Shown one piece after another: positions 44,104 through 53,388 of a stretch of 64,000 nucleotides of DNA. The DNA is from Vibrio sp. S9_S30 (GTDB taxonomy: Bacteria > Pseudomonadota > Gammaproteobacteria > Enterobacterales > Vibrionaceae). Both the position numbers and the translations under genes were made by a program. Numbering within the stretch: position 1 is the first letter of the stretch; every line of letters begins with the position of its first letter. Location: positions 248,001 to 312,000 of the forward strand of contig NZ_JAAUWT010000001.1 of NCBI RefSeq assembly GCF_014694455.1. Direction: 5' to 3'. The notes below the pieces were generated by a model that saw only the letters and a program-made list of their open reading frames with translations, did not search any database and was not told where the DNA came from.

Positions 44104-46509
44104 TTATCCAAGAACAACCACGACGTCGTTGATGCTGCCTTGGGCTTGTATTGGGACTATGCCGTTTACCGCTTCACCATTCACCGTAATAGATTTCACG
44201 CCTTTGCTGACGGAATCTGGGTTTTGTACTTTAATGTTGTACGTTGCACCACGCCATTGACGCGTCACTTCAAATCCCGGCCACTCGGTTGGGATACAAG
44301 GATCAATGCTTAAGCCTTCAAATCCTGCACGTACGCCAAGAATAAAGTTGGTTACAGCGAAATATGCCCAGCCAGATGTCCCCGTCAACCAAGGGTGGTT
44401 TGCACGACCATGATCTTGGTGGTCACGACCCATAATGAACTGAACGTAGGAGTAAGGTTCTGCAACACGCTTTTCGATGTTCTCATTTTGGTTGTATGGA
44501 TTCAGCGCATCGAAGAACTTCATTGCACGGTCGCCACGGCCCAATTTTGCTTCTGCGACCCACGCCCAAGGGTTCGGGTGAGAGAAAATCGCTCCGTTTT
44601 CTTTCACGCCTTGATAAACGCGAGTAACAAAACCGATGTCGTCGTTTGGCGTTGCAAAAGATGGTGCGTTTAAGTGCAGGCCGTATTCAGAGAAAAGGTT
44701 CTCATCAACTGCATCCATGGCTTTTTCGCCGCGTTCTTGAGATACCGCGCCAGACAGTACCGCTAACGTGTTGGACTCTAGGTGAACGCGTCCTTCTGTT
44801 TGCTGCGCCGTACCAATTTTTTCGCCATTCTTTGTTAGGCCACGGATGTACCATCCGCCTTCTTCGTCCCAAAGGTGTGTTTCACACGCTTCACGCACGT
44901 TCGCTGCCATTTCTGTGTACTTCGCCACATCGTCATCGTTGCCACGGTATTTCGCGAGGTCGATAAATTCTTGCAGTGCCCAGAAATGAAGGAAGGACAC
45001 CATAGAAGACTCGCCGCCGCCTAGGTTTAGACAGTCGTTCCAGTCTGCACGCAGACCTTTACAAATACCCGTTTGCCCAACGTATTTGGCAGAGAAATCC
45101 AGAGCGGCTTTCATGTGATCGTAAACAGAAGCTTCACCACCGTCTGCGTATGGAATGCTTTCGTCAAAGAAACTTTCTTCGCCCGTTTCCATCACGTACT
45201 TACAGATCGTAGGAACCAACCATAAGTGATCGTCTGAGCAGGTGTCTTCGATGCCATGGATCTTGTCTTCATCGGAAGGGGTGGGTACCACCGTCGGAGA
45301 TTTCGAAGGTTTCACGTCGGCTTTTTCAGGATCGAACCAATCTGGATCAAATAGGTGTAAACCGTAGCCTGCTTTCACCTGCCCACGAAGAAGATCAACG
45401 AGACGCTTGCGGGTCATCTTGGCATTGGAATGAGGCACGGAAATGGCGTCTTGCGCGGTATCACGGTAACCCAAACCAGTACGCCCCCCGACTTCAATAA
45501 AGGAAGCGAAGCGAGACCAAACCACGCACGTTTCGGCTTGGTATAGTGTCCAAGCGTTGATCATGGTGTCCAAACCTTCGTTTGGTGACTTCACCTGGAA
45601 CTTGGCACAACGCTCATCCCAGTGTGCTTTAATGCCATTAAACGCGGCATCCACTTCATTCAGATCTTGGTACTTCTCGCGCAGGCGCTCGCCGTTGCCT
45701 TTACCAATACCTAGAATGTAGGCAAAACGCACTTCTTCACCCGGCTGGATTGTGAATTGCTTGTGCAATGAACCGCAGTGGTTGTAACAAGTTTGCGCGG
45801 TGTTAGAACATTTGCCGTTCTCAACGGCGATTGGGTTGGCTTCGTCTCGGTACGCACCTAAGAAGCTGTCGCGCTGACCGTCGTACGAATCAGGGCTGAA
45901 CGTAGAAGCGAGGTAGTAGAAGCCTTCAAAGTCGCTTGTGTTGTAGTATAAGTCGTACTCAATCACACCCTCTTTGTATGCCGTACCAGCCGAGTACAGA
46001 GACATCTGGTGGTTTTGGTTATCCGATTGGATGTGGCTGAATGAGAACTCAACAAAGGAAAATGCACTAATAGTACGAGGTTTGTCTGAGGTGTTTTTGA
46101 TGACCACATCCCAGATTTCTGCGTCTTCGCCTTTGGGGACAAACAACGTTTTGGTTGCAGTAATACCCGCGTATTCACACTTGAATTTTGAGTAAGAAAG
46201 ACCGTGACGAATTTCGTAGCTCGCTTCATCTAGGCTTTTTGCCACTGGCTGCCATGAAATTGACCAGTAATCGCCTGTTTCATCGTCGCGCAGGTAAACA
46301 TAATGTCCAGGGCGGTCAAATGCCGCATTGGGACGAAACTTAGTAACACGGTTGTATTCTGGTGAGTTGTAGAATGAGTAACCGCCTGCGTTATGAGAAA
46401 TCACAGTACAGAACTTTTCCGTGCCCAAGTAGTTTGTCCATGGCGCTGGTACGTCTGGACGCGTAATGACATATTCACGATTATCGTTATCGAAATAGCC
46501 GTATTTCAT
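44104..46509 (-). CDS. chbP: N,N'-diacetylchitobiose phosphorylase (GH94)
   Basis: The 801-residue cytoplasmic enzyme splits (GlcNAc)2 with phosphate to GlcNAc 1-phosphate and GlcNAc. Length and sequence closely follow the characterised V. proteolyticus enzyme. The catalytic acid D492 is present in RADWNDCLNLGG. The beta-sandwich N-domain begins MKYGYFDNDNREYVITRPDV, and the (alpha/alpha)6 barrel covers about 310-740. No signal peptide. Between GH20 and the mutase in one minus-strand operon. Confidence 0.97.
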   Translation of the reverse strand: MKYGYFDNDNREYVITRPDVPAPWTNYLGTEKFCTVISHNAGGYSFYNSPEYNRVTKFRPNAAFDRPGHYVYLRDDETGDYWSISWQPVAKSLDEASYEIRHGLSYSKFKCEYAGITATKTLFVPKGEDAEIWDVVIKNTSDKPRTISAFSFVEFSFSHIQSDNQNHQMSLYSAGTAYKEGVIEYDLYYNTSDFEGFYYLASTFSPDSYDGQRDSFLGAYRDEANPIAVENGKCSNTAQTCYNHCGSLHKQFTIQPGEEVRFAYILGIGKGNGERLREKYQDLNEVDAAFNGIKAHWDERCAKFQVKSPNEGLDTMINAWTLYQAETCVVWSRFASFIEVGGRTGLGYRDTAQDAISVPHSNAKMTRKRLVDLLRGQVKAGYGLHLFDPDWFDPEKADVKPSKSPTVVPTPSDEDKIHGIEDTCSDDHLWLVPTICKYVMETGEESFFDESIPYADGGEASVYDHMKAALDFSAKYVGQTGICKGLRADWNDCLNLGGGESSMVSFLHFWALQEFIDLAKYRGNDDDVAKYTEMAANVREACETHLWDEEGGWYIRGLTKNGEKIGTAQQTEGRVHLESNTLAVLSGAVSQERGEKAMDAVDENLFSEYGLHLNAPSFATPNDDIGFVTRVYQGVKENGAIFSHPNPWAWVAEAKLGRGDRAMKFFDALNPYNQNENIEKRVAEPYSYVQFIMGRDHQDHGRANHPWLTGTSGWAYFAVTNFILGVRAGFEGLSIDPCIPTEWPGFEVTRQWRGATYNIKVQNPDSVSKGVKSITVNGEAVNGIVPIQAQGSINDVVVVLG

Positions 46510-46593
46510 GGTTCTTTCCTTTTAAACAAACTGCGAAGGGTTGCAGTAAAAAAACGAGTAATTTCGTCGTCTAAGCCGTTGCTTGACGCAATA

Positions 46594-48513
46594 TCAATCT
46601 TGCCAAGGCGAGCGGTAATTCACGCCCAAGCGTTGCCAGTGAGGCAGATGTCCTTTCAATCTGGACAAGTAGTCCAGCCAATCTCGTTGTTTGGCGTTGC
46701 TCCAACTGACTTCCGCCAAGGCAGAAATGCGTGGGAACACCATGTATTCAAGGCGAGATGGGGTCGAGATTTTTTCACACCATAAAGCGCATTGGATGCC
46801 CCAGATTCTTTGCCGAATAGGGTCGTCATCGGCAACGTCACTTAAGGGTTCATAGTGGTAAGCCAATTCAAGAGGGATGGGATTGGCCCAATCTACGCCA
46901 GGTTCTTCTGGCGCGTAGTCTTGTGTCATGTCGAGGTACGTGGTTTGTGCAGGTTGAAGCACGACGTCGAACCCGTCTTTTGCGCATTCCAAGGCCGCTT
47001 CTTCGTTCAGCCAAGAGTAAATCACCGTCTCTTTAGAGACTTTGTTGCCGTGTTTCGCTTCTTCCCAGCCCAACATGCGCTTGCCGAGAGACTTCAGTGT
47101 TTTTTCAGCGTGGCGCAATAGATGCCCTTGCAGCTCTTTGGCATCGTTGTAGCCCAATTCTTCCATCATTGCTTGGCAGCGTGGGCTTTTGGTCCAAACA
47201 TTCTTCGGTACTTCATCTGCACCAATGTGAACGTAAGGCGAGGGGAACAGACCTGAAACTTCGGTTAGCACGGTATCCAAAAATTGGTAAGTGCCGTCAA
47301 TGGCAGGAGAGAGCACATTGTCGGCGTAATTTTGAATGCTCAAATATTCGGATTGGTCTTCTTTATCGACCAAGAGCTCAGGCAACGCTTTAATGGCTGC
47401 GCGACAGTGACCAGGGATGTCAATTTCAGGGATCACCGTAATGGCGCGTTTCGCCGCGTATTCAATGACTTCTTTTATGTCTTCTTGCGTGTAGAAACCG
47501 TCATATTGCGTCGCTAAATGGCTGTATTGAGCATCATTTGCCGTCCCCGGTCCGCGTTTTGCGCCGATGTCGGTTAACTCAGGAAAAGCTTTGATTTCGA
47601 TACGCCAGCCTTCGTCATCGGTGAGGTGCCAATGGAAGTAGTTAAATTTGTAGTAGGCAAGATGGTTAATCAGCTTCTTAACCTGTTCAACGCTATGAAA
47701 ATGCCTTGCGCAATCGAGCATCATTCCGCGGTAGCTGTATCTTGGGTTGTCTTTAATGAGCAAACACGGGATGTGAGTATTGACTTGCTTCGCGGAGATC
47801 AGTTGCATCAAAGACGCGCAGGCATGCATAAAACCAGAACGAGACCCCGATTCTAAGGTGATCAATTGCTCTTGTACGTCAAGTTTGTAATGCCCTTTAT
47901 CAAGCGTAGGGTTGCTTTTAAAGATAATGTTTCCATTCTCATTTCGTGGCAGATGGAGATTCGTCGTTTGAGAGAGTTCTTGTCTCAGCCACTCCGTTGC
48001 TTCTTGTGCTAAAGATGATGACGCTGAAATGCCGGTTGCCTGAGTGAGCACGAATGTTCCATTTTGCTGCGTGATGCTGCTTGGTACGGGAATTAATGCG
48101 ATGTCTGCCGCGTCTACTTGTGGGATGTTTTCCCGTTTTTTGTACGGAGACAAAAGCACAATGGGCGTAATATCGACGGACACGCTTTTCGATGCTTCAC
48201 CTTGCTTGATTTCAAGGTAGGCGTCATCAATACCGTCGGAAAGATAGCGAAATGGGAATGTATTGGTAGAAAACTCGATAAAGTAGTGATGGTTGGCTGC
48301 AAGCGCCTCGGGATGCTGAGGCGTTAGAATACAGTGGCTACCCACTTGCTTTACATTTCCTTGGCTTAAGGTATCGGTAAGAATGTATCGATCGAATGAA
48401 AAATGCAGTGCCCAAGATGAGATATCCAGATCACTCAAATTATGCAGAGTAAGACCAAAACGAGCGACGCCATTTTGTTCTGAAAGTACAGCCAGATCGA
48501 CACGATAATTCAT
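46594..48513 (-). CDS. Beta-N-acetylhexosaminidase (GH20), cytoplasmic
   Basis: The 639-residue enzyme hydrolyses terminal GlcNAc. An N-terminal beta domain covers about 1-130, a GH20b-like domain about 135-260, and the catalytic TIM barrel starts near YSYRGMMLDCARHFHSV. The catalytic Asp-Glu pair is D433-E434 in HIGADEVP. No signal peptide is seen, in contrast to secreted chitobiases, so it acts on imported chito-disaccharides or GlcN-GlcNAc products. It is 5 bases from the kinase gene. Confidence 0.94.
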   Translation of the reverse strand: MNYRVDLAVLSEQNGVARFGLTLHNLSDLDISSWALHFSFDRYILTDTLSQGNVKQVGSHCILTPQHPEALAANHHYFIEFSTNTFPFRYLSDGIDDAYLEIKQGEASKSVSVDITPIVLLSPYKKRENIPQVDAADIALIPVPSSITQQNGTFVLTQATGISASSSLAQEATEWLRQELSQTTNLHLPRNENGNIIFKSNPTLDKGHYKLDVQEQLITLESGSRSGFMHACASLMQLISAKQVNTHIPCLLIKDNPRYSYRGMMLDCARHFHSVEQVKKLINHLAYYKFNYFHWHLTDDEGWRIEIKAFPELTDIGAKRGPGTANDAQYSHLATQYDGFYTQEDIKEVIEYAAKRAITVIPEIDIPGHCRAAIKALPELLVDKEDQSEYLSIQNYADNVLSPAIDGTYQFLDTVLTEVSGLFPSPYVHIGADEVPKNVWTKSPRCQAMMEELGYNDAKELQGHLLRHAEKTLKSLGKRMLGWEEAKHGNKVSKETVIYSWLNEEAALECAKDGFDVVLQPAQTTYLDMTQDYAPEEPGVDWANPIPLELAYHYEPLSDVADDDPIRQRIWGIQCALWCEKISTPSRLEYMVFPRISALAEVSWSNAKQRDWLDYLSRLKGHLPHWQRLGVNYRSPWQD

Positions 48514-48518
48514 AAATA

Positions 48519-49403
48519 CTACCTCAGAGTAAATAGGTTGTGCTCTGGTTTGCCAGCCATCATGATGCCGCCTTCGATGGCATCGTGCTTAGGTGTCACA
48601 ATCCAGTGTTGTACAGGGGGGGATAGCCATTGGACGATGCGTTCGCCAATGCTGCCCATTAAAGCAATACGTTCTGCGCCCCTTTTGTTCAATGCCACTA
48701 AGAACATTTCAATATCGGAAGCGGTTTGCTTGAGCATTTTTATGCCCAGTGCATCGCCTTGGTAGGCATGCTCGAAAATCGCTGGGGAAAATTGACCGTA
48801 ATCACGTGGTTTTGCGGTTTTAGACCAAGTAACAATGTTGTCTATGTTGTTATCGAAGTGGTTCATGACATGTTGAGAGAGCGGTGTTCTTGCCACGATC
48901 CCATCTTCTGCCAATAACACCTGTTGAATGAGGTGTAACCCCATAACAGCGCCGCCGCCTTGATCCGAGATAGGAAACTCCCGACCGCCCACAACATGCT
49001 GTTCACCGTCTTGCAGTAAAATACCGCAAGAGCCTGTTCCGGCAATCATAATGGCGCCATTCTCACCATCGTGAGCGCCCAAGCATGCACCATAAGCGTC
49101 AGTATTCAGTACGACACTGGCAAAAGGGTGTGGCAGTGCCATAAATTCTTGCCAGAAGGATTCTTGCTCTGCGCCAGCCAATGCCATACCAAGGTGCATG
49201 TTATTTAAGTCGGCATCAGACAGCCCCCCCTGCTGAGCAGCGTCTTTTACTGCGGCAATAATGGCGTCCATGGCTAATTGGACACCTAACATGATGTTCG
49301 CGCTTCCACTTTTGGCTTCGCCGAGTGTTTCGCCTTGTTCATTTCTAATGCGAGCACGACACGAGGTGCCGCCGCCGTCGATACCGACAAAATACTGGGT
49401 CAT
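48519..49403 (-). CDS. N-acetylglucosamine kinase (BadF/BadG family)
   Basis: The protein has 294 residues from MTQYFVGIDGGGTSCRARI; the ATG overlaps the stop of the GH9 gene (ATGA). The ASKHA ATPase fold shows the phosphate-1 motif DGGGTSCR near residue 9, ADD-like region, and the phosphate-2 motif AGTGSCGILL near 117. The V. cholerae homologue phosphorylates GlcN/GlcNAc. This gives GlcNAc 6-phosphate from the free sugar made by GH94 and GH20. Confidence 0.92.
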   Translation of the reverse strand: MTQYFVGIDGGGTSCRARIRNEQGETLGEAKSGSANIMLGVQLAMDAIIAAVKDAAQQGGLSDADLNNMHLGMALAGAEQESFWQEFMALPHPFASVVLNTDAYGACLGAHDGENGAIMIAGTGSCGILLQDGEQHVVGGREFPISDQGGGAVMGLHLIQQVLLAEDGIVARTPLSQHVMNHFDNNIDNIVTWSKTAKPRDYGQFSPAIFEHAYQGDALGIKMLKQTASDIEMFLVALNKRGAERIALMGSIGERIVQWLSPPVQHWIVTPKHDAIEGGIMMAGKPEHNLFTLR

Positions 49404-51181
49404 TCGTTTGAATCCTGAGGTTGACTGGCATTTTGTGTTTGAGCTGAAAACTGCGCCATGATGGCGAGTAAGTACCAAGCGCCATGTGGGATCCATTGTT
49501 CGCCCCAGCGCCAGTTTTGAAGCATGTTGTCTTTCTGTTCTTCTGGATTGAAAGCGATGTCTTCTTCGTCGTCAAACCCACCGGTTATGCCGTTGCAAAT
49601 GCCACCTTTAGCATTATAAAAGCCATGTTGCGGTAAATAATTGGGGTTGTTTTTTCCATGCCCATCTAGCATGCACATGTCATAGGGGTTGAGACCAACG
49701 ATCCAGTCGAGACAGCGCTGAGCGTATGTTTGTGCTTTGGTTTGCAACGATTCTGACAAATAAGGTTTTGCAAGATAAACCATGCTTGAAAGGGAACCTA
49801 AGCGAGCATTTTCGCCCTGCCACCAATACCCAGATTCGTTTTCTTGAGCGATGAAGAACGCATCTCGTTTGACACCGTTAACGGACTTGACGTATTGGCG
49901 AGGGTAACCAAATGGGTTTGCCACGCACTGGGTGATGTTGAGTTCGAATTCAACCGCTTGATTGACGACTTCTTGAATTTTGACGATTTGCGAGTCGCGT
50001 TTTTCAATGGATAAATATTCACAAAGGGCGATAACGGGCAAGCCCGCTTCTGCCGCGTGATAATATGGGCGATTGCCGTCCTCTGTTGCAGCCCAATAAT
50101 GCTCAAAACGTGCGTCGGTAAGTTGACGCAGTGATAAGCGATTCGCCCACATTTGAGCTTCCGACAGGTAGCATTGTTCGCCAGTTGAACGATACAACTC
50201 AACACAGGCCATCAATGCGCAATACTCATCAATAATGTTCTCTTCACCATCATTGAGGTAGCGAGTATTGTACTCCTTTAAGTGCCAATAGCCTTTTTCT
50301 GCCGCTTGCAGGTAATATTCTTGCGAAAACTCCCCACACACATCAAGCCGAGAAGCCGACGCTAGAGCCGCGATTGCCATTCCGCCACCTTGACGAAAAC
50401 CAGCATGGTAATCACCTTTCTTGTGACCGTCTTGCGTTTCGTAGGCACAAATTTCCCGTTGCTTTATGTCTTTGCTCCATTTGTCAAAGACCGTCATGTA
50501 AAAGAAACCCTCCGGGTGTTGCATGCGGGCTAAGAAGTCGGCACCAAATAGTGCTTCTTCAGTTAGCCTCACCCGAGAATATGCTGCAAAGTCAGAGCGC
50601 TCCTCCACTAACTCTAAGCTTTTCAACATATTCCATACGACCATTGGAGTTTGTTGAGGGTTTAAAAAATTGGCATAAGACAGGTGGCTCAAATATTTAC
50701 TGACATCACCTGACGCATCGTACCAACCCCCTCGAACATCGACCGTTTTGTCGGAGTTCAGAAGAGGGATTGTGCGATCTTGTTTTTCGTAAATCCCACC
50801 ACAACGTTGGGATTTAAAATAATGAAGGACATCCGAGAAGGTGGTGTGCATCAACACACCTTCACGAATATCGAAGGGAGAAGATTGCAACTCGTTGACT
50901 TGCAATACGAAGCGACCAGATTCCGAAAACTCAGAAAAATCGATTTCGCAAAATAGCCCTTGATGCCAGTGAGCGACCTGGGTGGCTTCACCAATTCGGA
51001 ATGAAGCCACGATGTCTTCAGAGCTGGTGTTTTCAGAGCTGATGTCTTTAGAACCAATGTCTTCAGAGCCAGCCCTGACCAGCAGAGCCAAGCTATCTTT
51101 TTCGAGTGCTTCATTAACACAAAGCACTGCGTACTTAGCACCTGAAGTCTCATAGCCTATCTGGTTAGTTAAGAGTTGCAT
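49400..51181 (-). CDS. GH9 family glucosaminidase, endoglucanase-like
   Basis: The 593-residue cytoplasmic protein has an Ig-like CelD N-domain (QLLTNQIGYETSGAKYAV near 2-19) and an (alpha/alpha)6 GH9 barrel from about 110. The motif VDVRGGWYDASGDVSKYL holds the catalytic base Asp residues, and the Glu is in the C-terminal region (GGFDDEEDIAFN). It was long annotated as endoglucanase, but the homologous GH9 enzyme of Photobacterium profundum was shown to be an exo-beta-D-glucosaminidase. Within residues 36-57 a four-fold 5-residue repeat is present. There is no signal peptide. Confidence 0.88.
   Translation of the reverse strand: MQLLTNQIGYETSGAKYAVLCVNEALEKDSLALLVRAGSEDIGSKDISSENTSSEDIVASFRIGEATQVAHWHQGLFCEIDFSEFSESGRFVLQVNELQSSPFDIREGVLMHTTFSDVLHYFKSQRCGGIYEKQDRTIPLLNSDKTVDVRGGWYDASGDVSKYLSHLSYANFLNPQQTPMVVWNMLKSLELVEERSDFAAYSRVRLTEEALFGADFLARMQHPEGFFYMTVFDKWSKDIKQREICAYETQDGHKKGDYHAGFRQGGGMAIAALASASRLDVCGEFSQEYYLQAAEKGYWHLKEYNTRYLNDGEENIIDEYCALMACVELYRSTGEQCYLSEAQMWANRLSLRQLTDARFEHYWAATEDGNRPYYHAAEAGLPVIALCEYLSIEKRDSQIVKIQEVVNQAVEFELNITQCVANPFGYPRQYVKSVNGVKRDAFFIAQENESGYWWQGENARLGSLSSMVYLAKPYLSESLQTKAQTYAQRCLDWIVGLNPYDMCMLDGHGKNNPNYLPQHGFYNAKGGICNGITGGFDDEEDIAFNPEEQKDNMLQNWRWGEQWIPHGAWYLLAIMAQFSAQTQNASQPQDSNE
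51011..51070 (-). repeat. Four 15-bp tandem repeats inside the GH9 gene
   Basis: Units at 51011, 51026, 51041 and 51056 share GATGTCTTCAGAGCT with scattered changes. They encode GSEDI, GSKDI, SSENT and SSEDI in frame, an insert in the N-terminal Ig-like domain. Confidence 0.9.
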
Positions 51182-51206
51182 TGGGTTCTCCCGTAAAGTA
51201 AATCAG

Positions 51207-51228
51207 TGAGGCACAAATCGGTGCCTCA
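51207..51228 (-). promoter_or_regulatory. Intercistronic hairpin upstream of GH9
   Basis: TGAGGCAC / GTGCCTCA closes a 6-base loop, with no T-run. It probably affects mRNA stability or processing between transport and hydrolase genes. Confidence 0.45.
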
Positions 51229-51275
51229 AATATGTGTGCCGCTTGCTTCCTAATGAAGCGTCGTACTGCTTAATT

Positions 51276-51367
51276 TTCGTATAACTTAGATTTCGTATAA
51301 CTTAGGTTTCGTACTTAGCTTTTGAGTAACTTAGTTGTTGAATAAACTAGTTGTTGAATAACTTAGT
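51276..51367 (-). repeat. Six degenerate 13-16-bp tandem repeats at the end of the ABC gene
   Basis: Units such as TTTCGTATAACTTAG and TGTTGAATAACTTAGT follow one another at 51276, 51291, 51307, 51320, 51336 and 51352. The rightmost overlaps the stop codon of the ATP-binding protein gene. Confidence 0.8.
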
Positions 51368-52358
51368 TTTCATATAGATAACAACGTACAAAGTGATTGT
51401 CTGACAACTGAGTCACGCTTGGTAATTGCTCTCGGCATTTATCGGAAGCGTGGGTACAGCGCCCAGCAAACGGGCAACCCGTTGACTCTGGTGTCCAAAG
51501 AGGAATGTCCCCTTTGTTGCCTTTCAGTTTTTCATGGATCGATTTCTTTGGATCCGGTACGGCTGATACTAAGAGTTGAGTGTAAGGATGCTGAGGATCG
51601 TGAATGATCGCTTCCGTATCTCCCCACTCAACCATATGACCTACATACATCACGGCTAAGTCTTCAGCAATGTAACGCGCTGTTGCGATGTCGTGAGTGA
51701 TGTAAAGCAGTGACATCTGCTTTTCAAACTTCATTTCTTCCATCAGGTTTAATACACCCGCACGGATAGACACATCTAGCATAGAGGTTGGCTCATCAGC
51801 CAAAACGACCTCTGCTCCGACGGCTATGTTTCGTGCTAGATTAACGCGCTGGCGTTGACCACCCGAAAGTTGGTGAGGGAATTTTTCTGCCGTTTCTTTT
51901 GGCGGAATAAGCCCCACTTGCTCAAGAAGATCGTATACGCGCTCTTCGAGCTCTTTTTTATTGCCTGATGTGATTTTCTTATGAATCAACAATGGGCGCG
52001 CAATGTGGTGGAAGATATTATGCGTAGGGTTCAATGATCCAAATGGGTCTTGCCATACCATCTGAACACCTTCACGGTAATGCATCATGTCCTTTCGGCT
52101 ATTGATTCTTTGAATGTCACGACCTTTGTATTCGATAACGCCTGCTGTTGGGGCGTACATTTTCGCGATCATTTTTGCGGTTGTGGATTTTCCTGAACCA
52201 GACTCTCCGACCACCGATAGACCGCGGCTTTTATACATTTTGAATGACACGTCGTTAATGGCACGCATCATGGGTTGGTTTAAGGAATTACTGTTGATAG
52301 GGAAGTCTTTTACGACATTCTTACCTTCAACCAGCAGTTGACCAAAATCTTTGCTCAT
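51363..52358 (-). CDS. Chito-oligosaccharide ABC transporter, ATP-binding protein (OppF type)
   Basis: The 331-residue ATPase has Walker A GESGSGKST near 56, signature LSGGQRQRVNLARNIA near 168, Walker B VVLADEPTSMLD near 187, and the C-terminal oligopeptide-type domain with the Cys-rich motif GCPFAGRC...C...RC near 295-325. Despite the peptide-transporter fold, its place between the (GlcNAc)2-binding protein operon and chitin hydrolases assigns it to chitobiose import. Confidence 0.92.
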   Translation of the reverse strand: MSKDFGQLLVEGKNVVKDFPINSNSLNQPMMRAINDVSFKMYKSRGLSVVGESGSGKSTTAKMIAKMYAPTAGVIEYKGRDIQRINSRKDMMHYREGVQMVWQDPFGSLNPTHNIFHHIARPLLIHKKITSGNKKELEERVYDLLEQVGLIPPKETAEKFPHQLSGGQRQRVNLARNIAVGAEVVLADEPTSMLDVSIRAGVLNLMEEMKFEKQMSLLYITHDIATARYIAEDLAVMYVGHMVEWGDTEAIIHDPQHPYTQLLVSAVPDPKKSIHEKLKGNKGDIPLWTPESTGCPFAGRCTHASDKCREQLPSVTQLSDNHFVRCYLYEN

Positions 52359-52402
52359 AATTGTCTCCAGTTTCTCTTTTCGCTTTTTATTTTTTGTTGG
52401 CT

Positions 52403-53386
52403 CTATGCTTTGGCCATCGCGATTGGTTGTCCATATAAATGGCAGTTAGAGAAGCGGTTTGGTTCTATTTGACGCAGTGATGTTGCGTGAGTCATACATG
52501 CTTCGTGTACGCGGTCGCAACGCGCTTGGAATCGGCAGCCCTGTGGGATTTCTAGTAAGTTCAATGGGTTGCCAGGAATGCCAGTTAACTTGGTTTTTGG
52601 ACCCGTTAATGGAGGGAAGGAGCTTCCCAGCCCTTTTGTATATGGGTGATACGGGCTTTCCAATATTTCTTTAGAAGGAGCTACTTCAATCAGTTCACCG
52701 GAATACATGATGCCAATGCGGTCGGAAAATTCGACCATCAAGGAGAGATCATGTGTGATGAATAGAATGGAGAAACCAAATTCTTCTTTTAATGCGTAGA
52801 TCTTTTGCAGGATTTCTCGCTGTACTACCACATCCAGTGCGGTCGTTGGCTCATCCATAATGATCATTTTAGGGTTTAGCGCTAATGCGATCGCGATAAC
52901 CAGTCTCTGACGCATACCGCCTGAGAATTGGTGCGGATAATCACTTAGACGGCTAGGGTGGATATCAACAATTTCCAGTAGCCCTTCTGCTCGACGGACA
53001 GCTTGCTCACGTGTCATGTTCGTATGGCGCATGATGACATCGCAGAACTGCTCTTCCATGGTGAGGACAGGGTTGAGGGCGTTCATCGCACTCTGGAATA
53101 CCATGGACATTTCACTCCAGCGGAACGATTGCATACGCTCGTCGCTGTACTGCAGGATATCTTCACCATTGAAGATCACCTGACCACCTGTAATGAATGC
53201 GGGTGGCTTATGAAGTCGCATCAGTGAGAAAGCAACGGTGGACTTTCCACAGCCTGACTCACCAGCCAGTCCGAATACTTCCCCTTTACCTATGTCAAAA
53301 CTTACGTGGTTACAAGCGCGGACATCGCCCGCGTCTGTAATGTAGTCCACGCATAAATCTCTTACAGAAATGAGTGGCTCAGTCAT
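52403..53386 (-). CDS. Chito-oligosaccharide ABC transporter, ATP-binding protein (OppD type)
   Basis: From MTEPLISVRDLCVDY the protein has 327 residues; the frame is open 29 codons upstream but that part overlaps the preceding permease. GGAGACAAG precedes this ATG. Walker A is GESGCGKST near 44, signature FSGGMRQRLVIAIALA near 155, Walker B MIIMDEPTTALD. A Cys-containing C-terminal motif is present (GCRFQARC). Forms a heterodimer with the OppF-type partner. Confidence 0.92.
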   Translation of the reverse strand: MTEPLISVRDLCVDYITDAGDVRACNHVSFDIGKGEVFGLAGESGCGKSTVAFSLMRLHKPPAFITGGQVIFNGEDILQYSDERMQSFRWSEMSMVFQSAMNALNPVLTMEEQFCDVIMRHTNMTREQAVRRAEGLLEIVDIHPSRLSDYPHQFSGGMRQRLVIAIALALNPKMIIMDEPTTALDVVVQREILQKIYALKEEFGFSILFITHDLSLMVEFSDRIGIMYSGELIEVAPSKEILESPYHPYTKGLGSSFPPLTGPKTKLTGIPGNPLNLLEIPQGCRFQARCDRVHEACMTHATSLRQIEPNRFSNCHLYGQPIAMAKA

Positions 53387-53388
53387 AA

